Assembly (NCBI GenBank): GCA_003214175.1
Contig: QCLZ01000003.1
Location: 120,546 to 184,545, forward strand
Source: Prochlorococcus sp. AG-418-I20
GTDB lineage: Bacteria; Cyanobacteriota; Cyanobacteriia; PCC-6307; Cyanobiaceae
Length of the DNA: 64,000 bases
Direction of reading: 5' to 3'
Position 1 is the first letter of the stretch, and each line of letters starts with the position of its first letter. A program made the position numbers and the translations under genes. The notes beneath the pieces are model-generated. The model worked only from the letters and a program-made list of their open reading frames with translations. It searched no databases and had not been told where the DNA came from. This document shows positions 49,029 to 59,407 of the stretch, one piece after another.

Positions 49029-49754
49029 TTGAGAAAATCTGTAATTGCTGGTAATTGGAAAATGAATATGACTTGTGCTGAAGCTAAGTCTTATTTAGAA
49101 GAGTTTATACCTTTAATAAAAAATATAAGAGATGATCGTAAAGTCGTCATTGCTCCACCTTTTACAGCTATTCAAACCTTTTCTAGTAATTCGGATTTTG
49201 ATTATATAGATATTTCTAGTCAAAATATTCATTGGGAAGATGAAGGTGCATTTACAGCAGAAGTTTCTCCAAAAATGCTTCTTGAACATGGGGTCTCATA
49301 TGCAATAGTTGGTCACAGTGAACCAAGGAAATATTTCAGTGAAAGTGATGAGCAAATTAATAAAAGAGCAGTTTTTGCTCAATCTAGTGGACTTACTCCA
49401 ATAGTTTGTGTAGGAGAAACATTAGAGCAGAGAGAGAGAGGAGAAGCTGATAGAGTTATTACAAGACAGGTTGAACAAGGTCTGGAAAATACAGATCCAT
49501 CAAATCTCATAGTTGCTTATGAACCAATTTGGGCTATTGGAACAGGTAAAACATGTGAGGCTGAAGATGCTAATAAAATATGCGCTTTGATTAGAAAATT
49601 AATAGGTTACGATGATGTGATTATTCAATATGGAGGATCGGTTAAGCCTAATAATATCGACGAAATTATGTCAATGAGTGATATTGATGGAGTCTTAGTT
49701 GGAGGTGCTTCATTAGATCCAAATAGTTTTGCAAGAATTGCAAATTATCAATAA
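49029..49754 (+). CDS. tpiA: Triosephosphate isomerase
   Basis: 241 residues from a TTG start, immediately giving [12 protein letters not shown] (the Lys11-type catalytic motif). [13 protein letters not shown] holds the catalytic His, [13 protein letters not shown] the catalytic Glu and the flexible loop, [10 protein letters not shown] and [14 protein letters not shown] the phosphate sites. Interconverts DHAP and GAP in glycolysis and the Calvin cycle. Overlaps folP by 26 bp. Confidence 0.95.
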   Translation: MRKSVIAGNWKMNMTCAEAKSYLEEFIPLIKNIRDDRKVVIAPPFTAIQTFSSNSDFDYIDISSQNIHWEDEGAFTAEVSPKMLLEHGVSYAIVGHSEPRKYFSESDEQINKRAVFAQSSGLTPIVCVGETLEQRERGEADRVITRQVEQGLENTDPSNLIVAYEPIWAIGTGKTCEAEDANKICALIRKLIGYDDVIIQYGGSVKPNNIDEIMSMSDIDGVLVGGASLDPNSFARIANYQ

Positions 49755-50583
49755 GAATAAACCATGGCCAAAAGGCTGGGGACATAAAACCTCAATTATG
49801 GGAGTTATTAATTTAACTCCTGATTCATTTAGTGATGGTGGAGATTTAAATTCTGAAAAAAAATTTTTAGATCAAGTTAATCATTTTTTGCTTAATGGTG
49901 TTGATGTTATTGATCTTGGTGCTCAGAGTTCTAGACCAGGAGCTGAAGAAGTTGGTTCTAATTTAGAAATAAAAAGATTGATCCCATATTTGAAATTGAT
50001 TAAATCGGAATATCCAGATGTTTTAATTTCTATTGATACTTTTAATTCTGAGGTAGCTAACGAAGCTCTTTTAAATGGTGCTAATTGGATAAATGATGTC
50101 ACTGGAGGAAGAAGAGATAGAGAAATTCTGGACGTTGTTTCAAAATTTAACTGCCCATTTGTCATAACTCATAGTCGAGGAGATAGTCAAAATATGAATG
50201 AACTTTCCAAATACAATAATTTATTAAGTGATGTTAAATACTCCCTTGAAGGTCTGATAAAAAATGCTTTAGAAAAAAATATACCTAAAAGAAATATAAT
50301 TGTTGATCCTGGAATTGGTTTCTCGAAAGATATTGATCAAAATTTGGAGATTTTAAAAAACTTAGATGTTTTAAAAAACTTGAATTATCCAATTCTAATA
50401 GGTGCATCTAGGAAAAGATTTATAGGGGAAATTCTGAATGAGAAAAATCCAAAAGAAAGGGACATTGGAACACTTGCTATAAGTTGTCTTTGTTCACAAT
50501 TTAATATTCATCTTGTGAGAGTTCACAATGTAAAACTAAATTATCAAATTTTAAAAGTTGCTGATAGGATTTACAGAAAATAA
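49729..50583 (+). CDS. folP: Dihydropteroate synthase
   Basis: 284 residues from a TTG start inside the tpiA end; a later TTG (49738) is also possible, while the ATG at 49798 is too late because it leaves nothing before the first strand. [42 protein letters not shown] and [11 protein letters not shown] are the four conserved DHPS segments. Makes dihydropteroate for folate synthesis. The tpiA-folP overlap suggests translational coupling. Confidence 0.93.
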   Translation: MQELQIINKNKPWPKGWGHKTSIMGVINLTPDSFSDGGDLNSEKKFLDQVNHFLLNGVDVIDLGAQSSRPGAEEVGSNLEIKRLIPYLKLIKSEYPDVLISIDTFNSEVANEALLNGANWINDVTGGRRDREILDVVSKFNCPFVITHSRGDSQNMNELSKYNNLLSDVKYSLEGLIKNALEKNIPKRNIIVDPGIGFSKDIDQNLEILKNLDVLKNLNYPILIGASRKRFIGEILNEKNPKERDIGTLAISCLCSQFNIHLVRVHNVKLNYQILKVADRIYRK

Positions 50584-50591
50584 AAAGATTA

Positions 50592-53500
50592 TTATTCCTT
50601 AACTCCTTCGATTTTATCCTCTACCTCTTGGTATAGTTCTTTCAACTGTTCTATATTCTCATCTGAAGTTTCCCAATATCCTCTACCATTAACTTCTAGT
50701 AAAGTCCCTACTATTCTTCTGAAACTATTAGGATTTAAATCCATTAATCTTTTTCTCATTTCTTCATCATTTATAAATGTTTCATTAGTTTCTTCATATA
50801 CAAAATTATCTACTTGTCCACTAGTCGCACTCCAACCAAGAGTGTAATTAAGTCTGTTAGAAAGCTCCCTAACTCCTTCATAGCCGGATTTGAGCATACC
50901 TTCATACCACTTAGGATTTAAAAGTTTTGTTCTAGAGTCTAATCTGATAGTCTCTCCAAGTGTTCTAACTTGAGCATTAGAAGTGGTAGTGTCTGCAATG
51001 TAGCTGCTTGGTTCTTTGCCGTCATCTCTAAGTGTTTTGATTAATTTGGTTGGATCTGAATCAAAATAATGACTTACATCTGTTAAGGAAATCTCTGAGG
51101 AATCAAGGTTTTGAAACGTAACATCTGCTGTTTTCATGACGGACTCAAATACCTCTCTCTTCTGATTCATTTCACCTGGGTTATCAGCATTAAAAGCATA
51201 TGTTTTACGTGATAAATACATTTCTTGTAATTCATTTTCTTCCTCCCAGGTTGAGTTTTCTACAGCTAAATTAACATTTGAACTATAGCTACCACTGGCA
51301 TTAGAGAATACTCTTGCCGAAGCTTCTCTGATTGAAGTACCCTCTTTTTCTGCTTGTTCTAATGAATGTTTTCTTACAAAATTTGACTCCAATGGCTCAT
51401 CAGCTTCAGCGGCTAATTTGACTGCCTGATCTATTAATGCCATTTGGTTGATAAATAGGTCTCTAAATACTCCAGAACAGTTGACGACTACATCTATCCT
51501 TGGTCTACCTAATTCTTCTAAAGGTATTAATTCTAATTTGTTGATTCTTCCAACAGAATCTGGTTTTGGTTTTACACCCACAAACCATAAAATTTGTGCA
51601 AGGGATTCTCCATAGGTTTTTATGTTATCAGTACCCCACAAAACGCAAGCAATCGTTTCGGGCCAAGTACCCTGCTCTTCCTTTTGTCTTTCAACTAATT
51701 TGTCTACAACAGACTTTGCTGCTGCAACTGCAGCTGTAGTTGGAATTGATTGAGGATCAAGTGCATGGATGTTTTTACCACTAGGTAATACCCCTGGATT
51801 TCTTATGGGGTCTCCGCCAGGTCCAGGCAAAACATAATTACCATCTAATGCTTTAATGAGACTTTCCATTTCTTTGTCTGCACATACTTGTTCCAAGCAG
51901 AAAAGTAAATAATCAAATAATTTATTTAATTCTTTCTGATTTACTTCATTAAATCCATTTAATCTGCAAACTCTTAGCCATGGAGTTGGTAAATTTAGAC
52001 CAAATACTTTAAGAAAGTCAAATAATTTTGAAAGAAGTGATTTTTCTAAATAAACTCTTCCATCAACAATCTTTAATGAGTTAACCATTGCAAAAATCGA
52101 CTCTCTTGCAGTCTTTATGATTTTTTCATTTAACTCAACAAATTTGAGTTCCCCTTTATTATTACCATCATAAACTTGGTCAATAGTGATATTTATGGAT
52201 TCTGCTAGTAGACCAGGAAGAGACCTCAATCCCTCTTGTTCTCTTTCTAATGATGCAATATTTACTAGTGTTGCTACGGCTTCTTCTGCAGTTGGGGCTT
52301 CTCCAATTGTATGAAGACCGCATGGTAATAGCCTACTTTCTATTTCCATCAACTGTTTATAGATGTTACCAACAAATAAATCTCTTTCATCCAAGGAAAG
52401 ATCTTCTACATCTTTTGAGGGAAGCACAACATCTTTATCAAGATTGCATTGTTTAGCAGTCTCAACTATCGCATTAACAATCTGAATACCCCTACTATTT
52501 TCTCTTAGTTGTTGATAAGACCCAACAAGCTCACTTAGTTCTTTAAGTCCTTTGTAAAGTCCTGCGTTTTCTGCTGGAGGAGTAAGGTAGCTAATCGTTG
52601 AAGCATATCCTCTTCTCTTTGCAATTGTTGCTTCAGATGGATTATTTGCTGCATAGTAATACAAATTCGGCAATGATCCAATGAGAGAATCTGGATAGCA
52701 TGTCTCACTCATGCCCATTTGTTTGCCTGGCATAAATTCAAGTGAACCGTGAGTTCCAAAATGAAGAACCGCATCAGCTCCCCAGATTTTTTCTACATAA
52801 GTGTAATAAGCAGCAAAACCATGATGAGGACTAGCACTTCTTGAATAAAGTAATCTCATGGGATCGCCTTCATAACCAAATGTAGGTTGGACTCCTATAA
52901 AAGCATTTCCAAAATGTTTTCCATATATGAGCAGATTCTGTCCATCACTATTTAGGTTTCCAGGAGGTTTACCCCAATTCTCTTCAAGTCTTTGTGAATA
53001 TGGTGTGAATTCTTCGTATTCTTTTACTGACATTTTATGAGCAATATTTAATTCTGGAGAACCATCCATTGCTTCAGGGTTGTTGATTACTTTTTCCATT
53101 AATTCTTTTGAATTACTTGGAAGGTCATCTATTTGATATCCTTTCGATTTCATTTCAAGTAATACTCTGTATATCGAACCAAAAACATTCAAGTAAGCAG
53201 CTGTACCGACATTCCCCTTGTCTGGAGGGAAACTAAATACAGTAATAGCTAATTTTTTATCCTTTCTTTGCTTTACTCTTAAAGTTGACCATTTTATAGC
53301 TCTTTCAGCGATTACATCAACTCTATCTTGGAGCGTATGTGCCTTACCAGTAGCATCATCGCGACCTGAGAGAATAATAGGTTCAATTGCACCATCAAGT
53401 TCTGGAATTGCAATTTGTAGTGCTACCTGAACAGGGTGTAATCCTAGATCACTATCTTCCCACTCTTGAGTGGTTTGAAATACCAACGGAAGTGCGACCA

Positions 53501-54602
53501 TATAAGGTCTGTTTAGCTTTTTTAGAGCATCAATAGCTTTAGGATGATCTTGTCTTGCTGGTCCTCCAACTAGTGCAAATCCAGTTAACGATACAACTCC
53601 ATCGACTATAGGTAAATCTTTATTTATTGAATCATAATAAAATTCATTAACTGGCTTAGAAAAATCTAGCCCCCCACAAAAGATAGGTAGTACTCTTGCT
53701 CCTCTGTATTCCAATTCTTGAATAATAGCTACGTAATGAGCATCATCCCCTGTAACAATATGGCTCCTTTGAAGTACTAATCCTATTGTTGGTGTTTTGT
53801 CATCTCTAGTATTTAAATCTTTCCTATTATTTTCCCAGTTTTGATATTCTTTTAAACTTTCAAACATACAAGGAGCTAAAGGATGCCAAATTCCTAAATC
53901 CGGGAAGGTTTCAGGATCTTGTATTTTAAATTCTTCTATTTGATCTTTTATATTCTCTGAAACTACATATTTTTCAGAAATCATTAGTAAAAAATTTTTT
54001 AAATTCTCTGTCGTACCACCCAACCAGTACTGAAAGCTTAGGATGAATGTTCTTGCATCTTGAGCTTTTTCTACTGGTAGATATTTAAGTATTGACGGTA
54101 GTGTATTTAATAATTTCAACATTGAATCTTGGAAGCTTGCTCCATCAGATTCTTTTTTCTTTTTTATTAAGTCTCCAATAATACTTTTAGATTGACCAAG
54201 TTGGGCCATACTAAACGATCCTAACTTATTTAATCTCATTACCTCAGGCATCGAGGGGAAGACAATAGAGGCTTTAAGTTTGTCTTTGTATGGAGAAACT
54301 GCATCAACCACTTTTTGAGCAAGATCTTCTATGAAAATAAGGGAAGCTACAAATATATCTGCATTAGCTATATCTTCTTTAAAATCCTCAAAATTATTTT
54401 CATTTCTAAGTTCTTCAATAAGATAGCCACTAAGGTCAATACCTATTGGCCCATTCATCTCATTTATTGACTTTGCAGCTTCCGTTAAGGAATTTTGGTA
54501 TTGTGGCTCAAGGACAACATAAACTGCTTTTATTACAACTTTGTGTTTGTTATCCTCAACAGGAGATACTCTGCGGTTTGCTGAGCGGACCTGCGTAAAC
54601 AT
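50592..54602 (-). CDS. chlH: Magnesium chelatase subunit H
   Basis: 1336 residues, the porphyrin-binding subunit that inserts Mg into protoporphyrin IX with ChlD and ChlI, committing it to chlorophyll. [19 protein letters not shown] and [19 protein letters not shown] are conserved catalytic-core segments, [18 protein letters not shown] and [16 protein letters not shown] others. Full length for the family and undamaged. Divergent from dapB; the 103-bp gap between them must carry promoters for both, and shows AT-rich stretches but no clear -10/-35. Confidence 0.97.
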   Translation of the reverse strand: MFTQVRSANRRVSPVEDNKHKVVIKAVYVVLEPQYQNSLTEAAKSINEMNGPIGIDLSGYLIEELRNENNFEDFKEDIANADIFVASLIFIEDLAQKVVDAVSPYKDKLKASIVFPSMPEVMRLNKLGSFSMAQLGQSKSIIGDLIKKKKESDGASFQDSMLKLLNTLPSILKYLPVEKAQDARTFILSFQYWLGGTTENLKNFLLMISEKYVVSENIKDQIEEFKIQDPETFPDLGIWHPLAPCMFESLKEYQNWENNRKDLNTRDDKTPTIGLVLQRSHIVTGDDAHYVAIIQELEYRGARVLPIFCGGLDFSKPVNEFYYDSINKDLPIVDGVVSLTGFALVGGPARQDHPKAIDALKKLNRPYMVALPLVFQTTQEWEDSDLGLHPVQVALQIAIPELDGAIEPIILSGRDDATGKAHTLQDRVDVIAERAIKWSTLRVKQRKDKKLAITVFSFPPDKGNVGTAAYLNVFGSIYRVLLEMKSKGYQIDDLPSNSKELMEKVINNPEAMDGSPELNIAHKMSVKEYEEFTPYSQRLEENWGKPPGNLNSDGQNLLIYGKHFGNAFIGVQPTFGYEGDPMRLLYSRSASPHHGFAAYYTYVEKIWGADAVLHFGTHGSLEFMPGKQMGMSETCYPDSLIGSLPNLYYYAANNPSEATIAKRRGYASTISYLTPPAENAGLYKGLKELSELVGSYQQLRENSRGIQIVNAIVETAKQCNLDKDVVLPSKDVEDLSLDERDLFVGNIYKQLMEIESRLLPCGLHTIGEAPTAEEAVATLVNIASLEREQEGLRSLPGLLAESINITIDQVYDGNNKGELKFVELNEKIIKTARESIFAMVNSLKIVDGRVYLEKSLLSKLFDFLKVFGLNLPTPWLRVCRLNGFNEVNQKELNKLFDYLLFCLEQVCADKEMESLIKALDGNYVLPGPGGDPIRNPGVLPSGKNIHALDPQSIPTTAAVAAAKSVVDKLVERQKEEQGTWPETIACVLWGTDNIKTYGESLAQILWFVGVKPKPDSVGRINKLELIPLEELGRPRIDVVVNCSGVFRDLFINQMALIDQAVKLAAEADEPLESNFVRKHSLEQAEKEGTSIREASARVFSNASGSYSSNVNLAVENSTWEEENELQEMYLSRKTYAFNADNPGEMNQKREVFESVMKTADVTFQNLDSSEISLTDVSHYFDSDPTKLIKTLRDDGKEPSSYIADTTTSNAQVRTLGETIRLDSRTKLLNPKWYEGMLKSGYEGVRELSNRLNYTLGWSATSGQVDNFVYEETNETFINDEEMRKRLMDLNPNSFRRIVGTLLEVNGRGYWETSDENIEQLKELYQEVEDKIEGVKE

Positions 54603-54705
54603 TGATTTTCTTTAAGTATTTCTACCAGCCTACGAATGAAAAGGCGTTATTGTGTGCAATATAAATAGCGTGTAACATCCTTTAAAAAAAAAATTTTTTA
54701 CAAAA

Positions 54706-55554
54706 ATGATTGAAAATTCTAAAAAACTTATACCAGTACTAGTATCTGGAGCTTTAGGCAGAATGGGTAGCGAAGTTGTGAATACTGTATTAAATTCTAC
54801 AGATTGTGAACTTGTAGCAGCAATTGACATAAACGAAAAGAACAATGGTTCAAATATTTCTGAATTATTGAAAGTAAAAAATTGTGATATTTTTGTTTCA
54901 AATGATTTTGAAGGAACTTTATGTTCCGTAAGTCAAAATTATAGAAATGACAATGTTAAACCTGTTCTAGTTGATTTTACTCATCCTGATTCTGTATACG
55001 AAAATACAAGATCAGCTATCGCATATGGTATTTCGCCTGTTGTAGGAACTACAGGCCTAAGTCCTACACAAATAAAAGACTTGTCCATTTTTGCTGAGAA
55101 GGCATCTGTTGGTTGTGCGATAATACCAAATTTCTCAGTAGGTATGGTTCTACTTCAACAGGCAGCGTCTGTAGCGGCAAAGTTTTATGACAATATTGAA
55201 TTAATAGAGATGCATCATAATCAAAAAGCAGACTCTCCTAGTGGAACGTGTATTAAAACTGCAGAGATGATTGAGGAATATCCAAAGAAGTTTAATCAAA
55301 ATTTAGTAAAAGAGTCTGAGTCATTGAAAGGTGTCCGAGGTGGAGTAAGAGATTCAGGAATTAATATACATTCGGTAAGATTACCAGGATTGTTAGCCCA
55401 TCAATTAGTAATCATGGGATCTCCTGGTGAAACTTACACAATTAAGCATGACACTATAGATAGAAAGGCATATATGCCTGGTGTACTACAGGCTATAAAA
55501 AAAATAGGTAATTATGAATCTTTAGTTTATGGACTTGAAAAATTGATTTTTTAA
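54706..55554 (+). CDS. dapB: 4-hydroxy-tetrahydrodipicolinate reductase
   Basis: 282 residues. [15 protein letters not shown] is the NAD(P)H Rossmann motif, VGTTGLSP the first active-site loop, [18 protein letters not shown] the catalytic His-His/Lys region, and [20 protein letters not shown] the substrate site. Reduces HTPA to tetrahydrodipicolinate on the lysine/diaminopimelate pathway. One base separates its stop from the next ATG. Confidence 0.95.
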   Translation: MIENSKKLIPVLVSGALGRMGSEVVNTVLNSTDCELVAAIDINEKNNGSNISELLKVKNCDIFVSNDFEGTLCSVSQNYRNDNVKPVLVDFTHPDSVYENTRSAIAYGISPVVGTTGLSPTQIKDLSIFAEKASVGCAIIPNFSVGMVLLQQAASVAAKFYDNIELIEMHHNQKADSPSGTCIKTAEMIEEYPKKFNQNLVKESESLKGVRGGVRDSGINIHSVRLPGLLAHQLVIMGSPGETYTIKHDTIDRKAYMPGVLQAIKKIGNYESLVYGLEKLIF

Positions 55555-55555
55555 A

Positions 55556-56200
55556 ATGCTGATTCCAATTAATTCTAATCAAGTTTCAAAACTTATTCCT
55601 TCAGTTGGTACTGGAAGTCAATTTAAGTACGCTTTAGGTAATCCAAGAAAAATTCTTCAAAGAGTAATTATCTCTTCAATTGGAGGATTTATCTCATTAA
55701 TTATTAGTTCAAGGGGTGATCAAACAGATAATTATATCTGGTTATTGCTATGTGTGGCATTTTTTTTGTATATCATCTGGGGCCCCATTCTTGAATCAAG
55801 TAGAAAAAATTTGCAATTAAGAAAATATAAATTTTTTTCAATATTTGATGGTTATGTATCAGATATCTATAAAACAGAAAAAATTGAGAGTTCAAGAGAA
55901 CAATCTAATAGGCAAGGTCGATTAGAGGTTATCGAAAATAAAAGGACTTGGTTAGTTCTTGAATTAGAAGATGAGGATGGATACTTAGATACGTTAAGTT
56001 TTCCAATGGAAAATAAGCACAGTCAAATCAGAGTGGGTTCGAGTATTAGATGTTTATTAACTTCCAATAATCGTAATTTTGACAGAGATTTTTACTTGAC
56101 TGATGCATGGTTACCAGAAATTAATTTATGGGTTGGTGAGTACCCCTATTTATTAAGACCAGCATTTGAGGAAATTTGCTATATTTATATCAATAGATAG
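55556..56200 (+). CDS. Hypothetical two-span membrane protein
   Basis: 214 residues: two spans (about 40-55 and 62-76) early, then a cytoplasmic beta-rich domain (FFSIFDGYVSDIYKTEK, KRTWLVLELEDEDGYLDTLSFP, GSSIRCLLTSNN) and a final LWVGEYPYLLRPAFEEI. It follows dapB with one base between them and precedes the monooxygenase by 19 bp, so probably one transcript. Cyanobacteria-specific by impression; function unknown. Confidence 0.78.
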   Translation: MLIPINSNQVSKLIPSVGTGSQFKYALGNPRKILQRVIISSIGGFISLIISSRGDQTDNYIWLLLCVAFFLYIIWGPILESSRKNLQLRKYKFFSIFDGYVSDIYKTEKIESSREQSNRQGRLEVIENKRTWLVLELEDEDGYLDTLSFPMENKHSQIRVGSSIRCLLTSNNRNFDRDFYLTDAWLPEINLWVGEYPYLLRPAFEEICYIYINR

Positions 56201-56219
56201 ATGATATTTATATTATCTG

Positions 56220-57374
56220 ATGAAAAATAAATTCAATTTTAAAATTGTTGGTTCGGGTCCAACGGGTTTATTACTTTCAATTGCTCTTTCGAAATTTGAT
56301 TGCAATATTTTTTTAACTGATGTATTAACAAAAGATAGATTAATTGATAAAGATAAAACTTATGCAATTACTCACTCAACAAGAAAAATCTTGACTAAAT
56401 TCAGACTTTGGGAAAAATTAGAACCATACTTATTTGGTTTTAATACTCTTTCAATATTAGACAGCGTAACTTCTGCTTTTACCAACTTATCAATTTCTGA
56501 TTTAGATGATGATATAAGTTCCGCTGAAAATATTGGCTGGGTAGTTAAACATTCAGATCTTATGAATGTATTTTTTCAAGAGATTGATAATTATGAAAAT
56601 ATTTTTTTTATTACCTCACAAAAATTGTTACGTAAAAAGATATTTTTTGATTATCAATTCTTTTCTACTGGAGCAAACTCACTCGATAAAAAATTGCTAG
56701 ATTTCGTAGATTTAAAAAAATCTTATAATCAGTCCTGTTTAACTTTTAAGGTCTCTCTAAGAGGTAACTGTGAAAAGCGTGCTTACGAAATTTTCAGAAA
56801 AGAAGGCCCACTTGCGTTATTACCTTTAGAAAAAAACTTATATCAAGTAATTTGGACTTCCAGTACATTAAAGTCCATTGAAAGATTAAACTCTGATAAA
56901 AATTTTTTGATGGATAATTTAAAAACTATCTTGCCAGATGATTTTAAGTTAGATCAAATAATTGGCGAATTTAATATATTTCCTGTTTCATTATCCTTGA
57001 ATTTACCAGTTTTAAATTTTAAAAAATTAGTTTTTGTTGGAGATGCATTTCATACATTTCATCCTGTAGGTGGTCAGGGTTTAAATAGTTGTTGGAGAGA
57101 TGTTAATACTATCTTTGATATTTTTAATGAAAATATTGCTATTACAAATATGCATTTGATTTTATTTAAATTTAAGTATTTTTTTAGCAGGATTCTAGAT
57201 ATCATTTTTACAATTTTAATAACTGACTCTTTGATATCAATTTTTGCAAACAGAAACCTTTTTTTATTTCCAATAAGACAATTTTCATTTTTACTTTTAA
57301 ATAATTTTCTTTTTATAAGGAAATTAGTCCTTAATCAAATGACTAAATCTCTCATTTACGCAAGAATTAAATAA
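56220..57374 (+). CDS. UbiH/VisC-family FAD monooxygenase
   Basis: 384 residues. KIVGSGPTGLLLSIALSKF is the FAD Rossmann motif and LVFVGDAFHTFHPVGGQGLNSCWRDV the G-D FAD-ribityl motif typical of aromatic-ring hydroxylases of the UbiH/VisC/COQ6 group. The C-terminal membrane-associated part (about 330-384) is hydrophobic and basic. In plastoquinone-making organisms such proteins hydroxylate quinone precursors, but this specific role is not established here. Second or third gene after dapB. Confidence 0.8.
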   Translation: MKNKFNFKIVGSGPTGLLLSIALSKFDCNIFLTDVLTKDRLIDKDKTYAITHSTRKILTKFRLWEKLEPYLFGFNTLSILDSVTSAFTNLSISDLDDDISSAENIGWVVKHSDLMNVFFQEIDNYENIFFITSQKLLRKKIFFDYQFFSTGANSLDKKLLDFVDLKKSYNQSCLTFKVSLRGNCEKRAYEIFRKEGPLALLPLEKNLYQVIWTSSTLKSIERLNSDKNFLMDNLKTILPDDFKLDQIIGEFNIFPVSLSLNLPVLNFKKLVFVGDAFHTFHPVGGQGLNSCWRDVNTIFDIFNENIAITNMHLILFKFKYFFSRILDIIFTILITDSLISIFANRNLFLFPIRQFSFLLLNNFLFIRKLVLNQMTKSLIYARIK

Positions 57375-57379
57375 AACTA

Positions 57380-57577
57380 ATGAATAATTATTTATACAAA
57401 GAGATGATAATTTATTTATTTAATGAAGTAGGTTTAGAGGAGTCTTCTATTGAACTTGGCCTGAAATTATCTATAAAAAATAACACTCCATTACCTATTT
57501 TATTGTGGAGTTATGGAATGCTAACTATTGAAGAACTTGATAAGTTATATTCATTTTTATTTCAAAAAATGCAATAA
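57380..57577 (+). CDS. DUF2949 family protein
   Basis: 65 residues: YKEMIIYLFNEVGLEESSIELGLKLS and PLPILLWSYGMLTIEELDKLYSFLFQ match cyanobacterial DUF2949 (helix, then L-P-x-x-L-W-x-Y-G-x-x-T/S-L-x-x-L-D). Starts 5 bp after the monooxygenase. Function unknown; its position in front of DUF3038 and DUF4335 genes suggests a shared pathway. Confidence 0.78.
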   Translation: MNNYLYKEMIIYLFNEVGLEESSIELGLKLSIKNNTPLPILLWSYGMLTIEELDKLYSFLFQKMQ

Positions 57578-57756
57578 TTATACTGTTATAATTAATTTAT
57601 ACATATTCAAGAACAATTACAGTTTTAACTAATCGAAATCAGGTCTCAAGACATTCTATTGAGAAGCTTGATTTATTATTATTAATTTTAGAAACTATAG
57701 ATTTAAATGGCATTCAATCCATTTACTCCATTTCAAATAAACTTAATTTAAATGAT

Positions 57757-58140
57757 GTGTTGCCAAATAAAGTTACTATTTGGAAATTAAGGAATAATAA
57801 TCCATTAAGAAAATCTTATGTTAATAACAATATCAAACTAGATGAATTTGAAGCCTTAATTAAAATCACCTCTGAAATGTCTCGATATTTATATCCTTAT
57901 ATCAGAGAGTTACTTAAATCTAGAGAAGATATTGAAAATAATTCAGTTATTTGGAATGATTTCAATAATAGACTCATCGAGTTAATTAAAGAGAGATTTA
58001 ACGTAGATAGTATGAGAGTTAAAAAGCTTTTAAGTCAGACTGAAAATGATGAAATTATTTTAAAGTCTTTGCTCACCTTATCTCTTTGCATCTCAAATTT
58101 GGGTTATATAAAGTTGAAGAATTTATTATTGAAATTTTAA
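57757..58140 (+). CDS. DUF3038 family protein; true start probably upstream
   Basis: From GTG 57757 the product is 127 residues (LPNKVTIWKLRNNNPLRK, then LDEFEALIKITSEMSRYLYPYIRELL). The same frame is open back to 57592 and encodes family-like sequence (EKLDLLLLILETIDLNG, SIYSISNKLNLNDV) that should belong to DUF3038, but it contains no ATG, GTG or TTG. Rare starts such as AUU (57616 or 57658) are the simplest explanation. The DUF4335 gene follows with 1 base between them; both families are usually adjacent in cyanobacteria. Confidence 0.72.
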   Translation: MLPNKVTIWKLRNNNPLRKSYVNNNIKLDEFEALIKITSEMSRYLYPYIRELLKSREDIENNSVIWNDFNNRLIELIKERFNVDSMRVKKLLSQTENDEIILKSLLTLSLCISNLGYIKLKNLLLKF

Positions 58141-58141
58141 T

Positions 58142-58732
58142 GTGATGCAAAATAAATTATCATTTAATCAATCCTCGGTTAGTCTTGAAATAACCGGATT
58201 ACCAGATTATTCCAATAATGAAAATAAAGATCAAATATCAATAATTTCACAATGGAAACTAACCATAATTGATAAACCACTTATCGAAGGCAAATTTGAA
58301 CACTTAGGACCTATTATGGATGCTTTTTATATCTATTCAAATATCTTAATTAAAAATGAAATCCCAATATATGAGTCTAAATTAATTGATATAAAAGCTG
58401 ATGATCTCCATATACATAATATTGTTCTCAAGAGCTCTAAACCAAATGTAAAACCATTAATCTTAAATATTGGTAATTCTTTGTTGTCAGATATCATAAA
58501 TTGTTTTGATCAATTAAATGAATCATCAAAAGTAAGAATAAAAATTGATAATCTATCTACTAATATTCCTAAAAAAGAAAGATATGGGTTTAGTAACAAA
58601 TTTAATTTCTTCAATTTCATAATGCCATCTTTTATTTCAATTTGTTCTTTAATTTTATGCTCCTCTGCTTTTATTTATTTTTATGATCATTCTGAATATA
58701 AAGAAAAGAATGAACTACTAAATTCAAAATAA
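58142..58732 (+). CDS. DUF4335 family protein
   Basis: 196 residues from GTG 58142 (ATG 58145 is the alternative, both in frame). SVSLEITGLPDYSNN, the core QWKLTIIDKPLIEGKFEHLGPIMDAFYIYSN and the final span (MPSFISICSLILCSSAFIYFY, about 160-180) match DUF4335. One base after the DUF3038 stop, strongly coupled. Unknown function. Confidence 0.75.
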   Translation: MMQNKLSFNQSSVSLEITGLPDYSNNENKDQISIISQWKLTIIDKPLIEGKFEHLGPIMDAFYIYSNILIKNEIPIYESKLIDIKADDLHIHNIVLKSSKPNVKPLILNIGNSLLSDIINCFDQLNESSKVRIKIDNLSTNIPKKERYGFSNKFNFFNFIMPSFISICSLILCSSAFIYFYDHSEYKEKNELLNSK

Positions 58733-58803
58733 TTATTGGATGGCATAAAAAAAATAAAAACGCTAATATAGTTTAATTTTTGAAATAGTTATCATTTCAT
58801 CCA

Positions 58804-59148
58804 TTGAAAGATATAAACATCGCTAAATTAAATATGAGATCTGAAAAATATATTTTTAAAAAAAAATTAAGTTTAAAAAGAAAATCTAAAAGGAGACTAT
58901 TTATTGAGTCTGCTTTTATGTTTATTTTGAGTCTATTTTTAGTTTATATAAATAATTTAATTCCTAATAAGATTTTGCTTCTAAAAAACATACCTAATAA
59001 TTTTAATAAATCTTTTTCTTTACTTATTGATCTATTTTTAAACCTCTATGAAGTTTTTTTATTGGTATTTATCTTTATTATCTGGATTATTGCGTTGATT
59101 CTATTAATAGGTTCTGTTATCAGATTCTTAAAAATTATGAGAAGATAA
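58804..59148 (+). CDS. Two-span membrane protein with basic head
   Basis: 114 residues from a TTG start: strongly basic N-terminus (KYIFKKKLSLKRKSKRRLF), span 1 about 34-50, span 2 about 84-105 (VFLLVFIFIIWIIALILL), short basic end. An internal Met11 is also possible. Not recognised; last gene of the run that begins with dapB. Confidence 0.6.
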   Translation: MKDINIAKLNMRSEKYIFKKKLSLKRKSKRRLFIESAFMFILSLFLVYINNLIPNKILLLKNIPNNFNKSFSLLIDLFLNLYEVFLLVFIFIIWIIALILLIGSVIRFLKIMRR

Positions 59149-59174
59149 CAAAAAAATTTAAGTTATTAATAATT

Positions 59175-59336
59175 TCAAATAGGTTGCATTAACCCCCCAC
59201 TGCCTGAATCCGAATCATCATCATCATTTTCAGTCTCTACGCCGAATATCGCATAGATGCCAAGTATGAGGGAAGATAGAATTATTGTTAAAGGAAAAAT
59301 AGAATTTTGAATGCTAATGTCTATATATTCGCCCAT
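59175..59336 (-). CDS. Small single-span membrane protein with acidic tail (53 aa)
   Basis: An ATG-to-TGA frame: MGEYIDISIQNS, one span (IFPLTIILSSLILGIYAIFG), then a strongly acidic Asp/Ser/Gly tail (TENDDDDSDSGSGG) ending LMQPI. The Asp run is conserved-looking and not random AT. Function unknown; faces the 58804 gene. Confidence 0.68.
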   Translation of the reverse strand: MGEYIDISIQNSIFPLTIILSSLILGIYAIFGVETENDDDDSDSGSGGLMQPI

Positions 59337-59407
59337 TTAGAATAAATTTTTAATTAACCTAACTGAAATTAAACTTTTTCGCGGATTTTAAATAATTTTT
59401 TAATAAT

